This document shows, in pieces, positions 4,422 through 9,350 of a DNA stretch of 9,350 bases; positions within the stretch are counted from its first letter, which is position 1; every line of letters starts with the position of its first letter. Origin of the DNA: Pseudomonadota bacterium. GTDB lineage: Bacteria > Desulfobacterota > Desulfobacteria > Desulfobacterales > Desulfobacteraceae. The translations under genes were made by a program, and so were the position numbers. The DNA lies in assembly GCA_018812385.1 (NCBI GenBank), contig JAHJDU010000645.1, positions 1 to 9,350 of the forward strand, written 5' to 3'. The notes below the pieces were generated by a model, which was given only the letters and a program-made list of their open reading frames with translations, searched no databases and was not told the DNA's origin.

Positions 4422-7217
4422 ATGAAGCTTAATCTTCGCGTTAAACTTATTGGGAGTTTTGGTATCGTACTTCTTTTGATGGTCGTTGTAGGATTGGTGG
4501 GCATATATACTTCAAAGACCATCCAGGACCGCATGGACAACATCATTGAAAAGGATATAAAACCGGCAAACATAATGGGTGACGTGGGCCGGAGGGTCGG
4601 CCTTGTCCGAGCTAATTCACTGTTACACCTGGTAACCCACTCTATTGATGATATGAATCGGTACGAGTCAGAGATGGCTGATTGGATAGACAAGGTAAAC
4701 ATTGACCTCAATACTTTAGAAAACATATTCGAAGATCAGGCAACCCTTGATAAACTTGCAGACTTTCGTACTGCCTGGGAAACGTATTTGAGAACCTGGC
4801 GTGAACAGGTTGTGCCCCTTAGCCTGGCTAACCGTGACGAGGAAGCATTTTCCCTGGCCAGAAAAACAGGGGCTGGCGGTATGGCGGCTCGAGAAGCAAT
4901 GCATAAGCTTGATGAATTACATGATGCCAATGTTGCGGCAGCCAACCACAGGCTGAAATTGGCAAATCAGGATTCCATGAAAAGTCTATACATTTTGTCA
5001 GCAGTTATCCTTCTTGCCATTATATTTGTTTTAGCCTTTGGAGTAAGACAGGGTTCGCGCATTGCGGGTTCTGTGAATACAGTTTCAAAAGCGGCACAAC
5101 TGGTGGCGGCCGGTGACCTTGATCAGAGAGCGATGGTCAGGACCGGGGACGAGATCGAATCCATGGCAAATTCTTTCAATGCAATGACCGTTAAATTAAA
5201 GACGATGGTTGAAAAATTACAAAGCGAGAACACCGTGCGCAAGCGAACTGAGGAGGAGTTGGCAAAACACAGCGATCACCTGGAGGAACTGGTGCAAGAC
5301 CGCACAGAGGCATTGCAAAAGAGCAAGGAGCATTACCGTCTACTCGCCGAGAACGTGACAGATGTCATCTGGACCCTGGATATGAACCTGTGGCCTATCT
5401 ATATGAGTCCATCGGTTACGCGTATGCGCGGTTACAGCGTTGAGGAAGCCATGGCCCAGCCATTGGAAAAGATTTTGACCCCTGCCTCTTTTGAGACTGC
5501 CATGAAGGCCTTTGCAGAAGAAATGGCCGCTGAAGAGATAGGGCAAAAGGATCTTTCCCGGTCGAGGACCCTGGAACTAGAAAACTATTGTAAAGACAGT
5601 TCCACAGTCTGGACCGAGATCAAAGTCACGGGCCTGCGCGACCCAGAAGGCCGACTTGTTGGGCTCCTGGGAGTTTCACGTGAGATCACCGAGCGCAGGC
5701 GGGCAGAAGACATCTTAAGACAATCAGAAGAAAAATATCGAACAATGATTGAACTTTCTAATGATATGATATGGACTTTAGATAAAGCGGGTAATTTTAC
5801 ATTTTTTAATGATCAAGCTGAAAAAGTTTCCGGGGAAAAGCTGAATGACTGGATTGGGAAATCATTTGCCTCCCTCATTGTAGAGGAAGATTTACCAATG
5901 GTTGAGAGGGTTTTTCAAAAAAGCCTCAAAGGAGAATCTCTTCAATACGAAGCAAGAATTAAAAAGCAAACTAAAGACATACTCACTATTTCAGTAAATA
6001 CTGCCCCCATATTGAAAAATGGAATAGTCCATGGAACAATAAGTTTTGGCCGGGATATTACTGAACAACGAAAACTTGAAACTCAACTTCAACAGTCCCA
6101 GAAAATGGAAGCTATCGGCACCCTTGCCGGCGGCATTGCCCATGATTTTAATAATATTCTTTTTCCTATCCTGGGTCATACAGAGCTGCTTTTAATGGAT
6201 ACCCCTGACGACAGTCCATCCATTGGTAATCTGAAGGCAATTAATACTGCCGCCTTAAGAGCCAAAAGCTTAGTAAAACAGATCCTTGCATTTTCTCGTC
6301 AAGATAGCAGTGAATTGATACTGATGAAGGTGCAGCCTATTGTCAAGGAATCATTAAAACTTATCAGGTCTACAATCTCCACAATAGTTGAAATCAAACA
6401 TGATATCAATCCTGACTGTGGAGTAATCAGAGCTGATCCCACACAAATTCATCAAATTATAATGAATCTTGTAACCAATGCGTATCATGCCATGGAAGAA
6501 ACAGGCGGTGAACTGAGAGTAGGCCTTAAAGAAATCGAAATCGATAAGCAGGACGTGCCAAGCCAGATTATGGCACCCGGAGTTTATGCCTGCCTGACCA
6601 TAGCTGATACAGGCATAGGTATGAATAAAGAGTTAATAGAAAAAATCTTTGATCCGTTTTTTACCACCAAAGAAAAAGGTAAAGGTACTGGAATGGGACT
6701 TTCAGTGGTGCATGGTATTGTTAATAAAATGGGGGGAACTATCCGGGTGCATAGTGAGCCTGGCAAAGGCAGTGAATTTAATGTCTATTTTCCTGTAGAG
6801 AAGAGTTCTTCTGAAGAACAGAGTGTCCAACCGAAAGAACCAATTGCCTGCGGTAATGAACAAATTCTGCTCGTGGATGATGAAGAAGCGATCCTTACAA
6901 TAGAAAAACAGGTGCTGGAGCGTTTGGGTTATCAAGTTACTTCACGTACCAGCAGCCTTGAAGCACTCGAAGCTTTTCGTGCAAATCCTGATAGATTTGA
7001 CCTGGTTATCACTGATACTGCAATGCCAAATATGTCTGGAGATAAACTATCGGGTGAACTGATTAAAATACGCCCTGATATTCCCATATTGCTCTGTACA
7101 GGATTCAGCGAAACCATATCTGAAAAAAAAGCGGCATCTATGGGCATTAAGGGCTTTCTATTGAAGCCGATTGTTGTTAAGGATCTTGCCCAAAAGATAC
7201 GTGAAGTGCTGGGTTAA
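4422..7217 (+). CDS. Membrane hybrid sensor histidine kinase (4HB-HAMP-PAS-PAS-HisKA-HATPase-REC)
   Basis: This 931-aa inner-membrane receptor should sense a signal, autophosphorylate on His and pass the phosphoryl group to its own receiver. Order of parts: TM1 (about 9-30), a helical periplasmic four-helix-bundle-like sensor (31-186), TM2 (187-207), HAMP (208-262), coiled coil (262-300), PAS1 (about 303-425, ending GVSREITERRRAE), PAS2 (about 435-550, ending SFGRDITEQRK), HisKA with GGIAHDFNNIL (His574), then HATPase with MNLVTNA (N682, N686), DTGIG (729-733) and GKGTGMGL (753-760). The C-terminal receiver (813-931) has D819/D820, phosphoacceptor D865 in TDTAMPNMSG, T893 and K915, so it looks active. 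ATG 4422 is supported by GAGGAA at 4411-4416, with GGAGG just upstream. The final receiver has no output domain, so a separate phosphotransfer protein or regulator is needed. GC content falls abruptly near base 5700, between PAS1 and PAS2, suggesting a domain fusion. The signal is unknown. Confidence 0.95.
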   Translation: MKLNLRVKLIGSFGIVLLLMVVVGLVGIYTSKTIQDRMDNIIEKDIKPANIMGDVGRRVGLVRANSLLHLVTHSIDDMNRYESEMADWIDKVNIDLNTLENIFEDQATLDKLADFRTAWETYLRTWREQVVPLSLANRDEEAFSLARKTGAGGMAAREAMHKLDELHDANVAAANHRLKLANQDSMKSLYILSAVILLAIIFVLAFGVRQGSRIAGSVNTVSKAAQLVAAGDLDQRAMVRTGDEIESMANSFNAMTVKLKTMVEKLQSENTVRKRTEEELAKHSDHLEELVQDRTEALQKSKEHYRLLAENVTDVIWTLDMNLWPIYMSPSVTRMRGYSVEEAMAQPLEKILTPASFETAMKAFAEEMAAEEIGQKDLSRSRTLELENYCKDSSTVWTEIKVTGLRDPEGRLVGLLGVSREITERRRAEDILRQSEEKYRTMIELSNDMIWTLDKAGNFTFFNDQAEKVSGEKLNDWIGKSFASLIVEEDLPMVERVFQKSLKGESLQYEARIKKQTKDILTISVNTAPILKNGIVHGTISFGRDITEQRKLETQLQQSQKMEAIGTLAGGIAHDFNNILFPILGHTELLLMDTPDDSPSIGNLKAINTAALRAKSLVKQILAFSRQDSSELILMKVQPIVKESLKLIRSTISTIVEIKHDINPDCGVIRADPTQIHQIIMNLVTNAYHAMEETGGELRVGLKEIEIDKQDVPSQIMAPGVYACLTIADTGIGMNKELIEKIFDPFFTTKEKGKGTGMGLSVVHGIVNKMGGTIRVHSEPGKGSEFNVYFPVEKSSSEEQSVQPKEPIACGNEQILLVDDEEAILTIEKQVLERLGYQVTSRTSSLEALEAFRANPDRFDLVITDTAMPNMSGDKLSGELIKIRPDIPILLCTGFSETISEKKAASMGIKGFLLKPIVVKDLAQKIREVLG

Positions 7218-7264
7218 AATAAATTAAAATTAAAACTCCAAGGCCGGTTTTACAAAAAACTCAT
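7218..7264. other. Convergent intergenic gap between the two kinase genes
   Basis: The 47 bases between the two stop codons are AT-rich, with only a weak AAAAC/GTTTT pairing (about 7231-7250). No convincing bidirectional terminator is visible. Transcripts from the two convergent genes may therefore overlap at their 3' ends. Confidence 0.4.
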
Positions 7265-9262
7265 TCAAATCTTTGTCAGCATTGCTTCCTGAATCAGACC
7301 GGCCAACTCCTTCATAGTGACCGGCTTTGTAATGATCAGGTCCACTCCTTGCCTTTTCATCTCATCCCGGTCCACTTCAAGCCCCCAGCCAGTGATCAGG
7401 GCTACCGGCGTGGCCGGGCTGAGCTTTTTCACCTCACCGGCCACCTCCCAGCCGTTCATCTTCGGCATCCCTAGATCCGTGAATACAAGGCCAAAGGGGC
7501 TTGATTCCATTGCCCTGTGAAAAAGGGTCAACCCTTCCCTGCCGCTCAAGGCGACCTCCACTTCATGGCCCATGGCGCTCATCATTCGGGACAAAACGTT
7601 CCGAACAAGCTCATCATCATCAATTACCAAGATCCTGGCCTTCTTGAGCGCGGGCCCGGGAGATGCTTCCTCTTTCTCTTCTTTCTCATGGCCAGCAGGA
7701 AAGGTGAGGATAAAGGTCGTTCCCTTTCCAGGGACGCTTTCCAATGCTATTTTGCCATCATGTCTTTTTACAATCCCATATGCGACACTCAGACCGAGAC
7801 CGGTCCCCTTAAAATCTTTGGTGCTGAAAAAGGGATCAAATACCTTGGCTGAGTTTTCCTTTGATATCCCGATCCCTGTATCCTCTATGATCACCTTTAC
7901 ATCCTCACCATCTCTCCCTGTCCGGACGTTGATATCACCCCCTTCCGGCATTGCATCGATAGAGTTGATAATGAGATTGATCATGACCTGCCTTAACTCT
8001 GATTCATTCCCTAAAATTGGAGGGATATCAGACAGGTATGTTTTTAAATTTATGGTTATCTTTTTTTTGTCAGCCTCATCTTTCCACCTCGATTTGAGAA
8101 ACTTAACACTATTTTCAACCATATCATTGAGATTGACTGGTGTATGGAATTTATCCTTTCTAATCCTGGCATATTCCTGGACCCGGCGAACCACTTCGGT
8201 CCCATCAGAGGCTGCCTTCTCAATGGTATCAAGCATCTCCATTGTCTGGTGGATTAATTCGCTTTCTTCTTTTCCCTCATGGCCGGATAACTCCATTTTC
8301 AGAAGCTGGATATTTCCAAGGACAACGGCCAGGAGGTTGTTAAACTCGTGGGCCACGCCCGAGGCCATCTGCCCCAGGGCTCGCAGCTTTTCAGCCTCTA
8401 TAAGTTGATCCCTGGTCTTTTTCAAGGTGTTATACGATTCTCTTAATTCATTATTGGCAAGCTGGAGTCTGTTAAGGAGCTGTTTATTCTGGATCTTCAG
8501 TCTTTGCTTCTCCCATCCACGCCTGACAGAGGCCAAGACCTCATCCGGGTCAATCGGTTTGATAATATAGTCATAGGCACCCTCCCTTATCGACTTTACA
8601 ACGGTCTCAATACTCGGATGGGCCGTGATTATAATGGCCATTACCTCAGGATCAATTTCCCTTACCGCCCTCAGCACCTCCAAGCCGGCCATCCCTTCCA
8701 TTATCAGGTTCACAAGCATGATATCAAAGGAGCCTTCTTTTATTTTCTTGAGGGCCTCATAACCGTCTCCTGCCGTCTCAACCCGGTATCCTTCGTCTGT
8801 CAGGGTCTTTTTCAGGAGTTTGCAGATGATCTCATCATCGTCTATCACTAAGATATTGCATTTTTCAAGCGATTCCAGGACTTCCCTGTCTGCTGCCCTC
8901 TTTCCCAGAGCCTCCTTGACCACTAAGATTACGACATCGGGGTCAAGGGGTTTCTGAATATAGCTGAAGGCCCCTTCTTTCATGGAATCCTTAGCAGTCT
9001 CAATAGAGGCATATGCTGTCATCATGATGGCTATCATATCGGGCCTTAGCTCTTTAATCTTTCTCAGGATCTCCACCCCGTTTTCATCAATCAGCCTTAT
9101 ATCCAGAAGAACCAGATCGAATTTTCTCTCCTTTATCTTATCCAGGCCCTCTGTCCCACTCACTGCAAGGTCAACATTGTAACCCTCATCCTCCAAGGTC
9201 TTCTTGAGAAGCGTTCTGATGATTTTCTCATCATCCACAACTAAAATTTTTTCATTGGCCAT
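7265..9262 (-). CDS. Soluble hybrid histidine kinase with three receivers (REC-REC-HisKA-HATPase-REC)
   Basis: This 665-aa protein has no signal peptide or membrane segment and so acts in the cytoplasm, probably taking input through its N-terminal receivers. REC1 (about 4-120) has D10/D11, phosphoacceptor D54 in LLDIRL, T82 and K104, and looks intact. REC2 (about 135-250) keeps D141/D142, T213 and K235 but has Asn185 (MLVNLIMEG) where the acceptor Asp belongs. A coiled linker (250-290) leads to HisKA with SGVAHEFNNLL (His305). The HATPase has MINLIINSIDAM (N429, N433), DTGIG (461-465) and KGTGLGLS (485-492). REC3 (about 543-665) has D548/D549, D596 in FTDLGMP, T624 and K646. REC1 and REC2 share LLKKTL-DEGY, pointing to an old internal duplication. 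ATG 9262 is set by a strong GGAGGT six bases upstream. No output domain is present. The ligand and target are unknown. Confidence 0.95.
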   Translation of the reverse strand: MANEKILVVDDEKIIRTLLKKTLEDEGYNVDLAVSGTEGLDKIKERKFDLVLLDIRLIDENGVEILRKIKELRPDMIAIMMTAYASIETAKDSMKEGAFSYIQKPLDPDVVILVVKEALGKRAADREVLESLEKCNILVIDDDEIICKLLKKTLTDEGYRVETAGDGYEALKKIKEGSFDIMLVNLIMEGMAGLEVLRAVREIDPEVMAIIITAHPSIETVVKSIREGAYDYIIKPIDPDEVLASVRRGWEKQRLKIQNKQLLNRLQLANNELRESYNTLKKTRDQLIEAEKLRALGQMASGVAHEFNNLLAVVLGNIQLLKMELSGHEGKEESELIHQTMEMLDTIEKAASDGTEVVRRVQEYARIRKDKFHTPVNLNDMVENSVKFLKSRWKDEADKKKITINLKTYLSDIPPILGNESELRQVMINLIINSIDAMPEGGDINVRTGRDGEDVKVIIEDTGIGISKENSAKVFDPFFSTKDFKGTGLGLSVAYGIVKRHDGKIALESVPGKGTTFILTFPAGHEKEEKEEASPGPALKKARILVIDDDELVRNVLSRMMSAMGHEVEVALSGREGLTLFHRAMESSPFGLVFTDLGMPKMNGWEVAGEVKKLSPATPVALITGWGLEVDRDEMKRQGVDLIITKPVTMKELAGLIQEAMLTKI

Positions 9263-9350
9263 GAATTTACCTCCATACTATTTTGAATTTTGGATTGAGT
9301 CATCAGTCATTTGGCTTTCACCGTCAAAAAATTGTCACTGAACACTGGTC
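9263..9350 (-). promoter_or_regulatory. 5' region of the soluble kinase gene with strong ribosome site
   Basis: Read on the minus strand, GGAGGT (9274-9269) lies six bases from the ATG and decides the start. Further upstream is TTGACG (9326-9321), a fair -35 box, but no -10 box lies at the right distance, so no promoter is called. A short direct repeat CAGTG-TT-CAGTG lies at about 9334-9345. No coding sequence is recognised here. Confidence 0.5.

Noticed and set aside
4401..4432. Tiny upstream frames before the membrane kinase (ATG GAG GAA TGA at 4401 and a seven-codon frame at 4409)
   Set aside because: They arise naturally from the purine-rich ribosome-site region, and nothing indicates a leader peptide.
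7218..7264. Bidirectional terminator between the convergent kinases
   Set aside because: The only pairing is about 5 bp of A/T-rich sequence, below what supports a terminator call.
7572..8408. Plus-strand open frame of 278 aa opposite the soluble kinase
   Set aside because: It is antisense to intact HisKA, HATPase and receiver motifs. The Ser/Pro/Leu-rich product is typical of reverse-strand reading of a GC-skewed gene.
9294..9350. Possible transposon end or divergent promoter at the right edge
   Set aside because: Only a CAGTG direct repeat and an unpaired TTGACG box are visible; the window ends before any test is possible.

Overview
The window looks like chromosomal DNA from an AT-rich Gram-negative bacterium, most likely a member of the Desulfobacterota (Desulfobacterales-like). 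This assignment is an inference. It rests on an 808-aa GyrB with the E. coli-type insertion, and on multi-domain hybrid histidine kinases carrying GGIAHDFNNIL and SGVAHEFNNLL phosphorylation motifs, which are abundant in that group. No rRNA or tRNA gene, CRISPR array or intact transposon was seen.

Layout. Positions 1-1112 hold the 5'-truncated sliding-clamp gene dnaN, followed with an ATGA overlap by gyrB (1109-3535). This is the replication block usually found near the chromosomal origin, with recF absent from between the two genes. Thirty-six bases after gyrB lies a type II toxin-antitoxin pair, hicA (3572-3817) and hicB (3814-4152), also joined by an ATGA overlap. A 24-bp imperfect palindrome precedes hicA and a 34-bp imperfect palindrome lies inside its first codons. 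Positions 4153-4421 are non-coding and contain a tandem 21-nt GGTCTGTCCCC repeat, small hairpins and an AT-rich promoter-like stretch.

Signalling half. Two hybrid histidine kinases face each other with 47 bases between their stop codons. The first (4422-7217, +) is a membrane receptor: four-helix-type periplasmic sensor, HAMP, two PAS domains, HisKA, HATPase and a C-terminal receiver. The second (9262-7265, -) has no membrane segment: receiver, receiver, HisKA, HATPase, receiver. Its middle receiver has Asn (N185) where the phosphoacceptor Asp should be. Neither kinase carries a DNA-binding or enzymatic output domain, so their phosphoryl groups must pass to proteins encoded elsewhere.

How the genes may work together. 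dnaN and gyrB are probably co-transcribed and translationally coupled. No terminator is visible between gyrB and hicA, so the toxin-antitoxin pair may receive read-through from the replication operon in addition to its own autoregulated promoter. The kinase pair appears to be a separate, possibly acquired signalling module. I see no convincing new multi-gene system. The oddities most worth checking are the degenerate middle receiver, the abrupt composition change inside the membrane kinase, and the palindromes and tandem repeat around hicAB.
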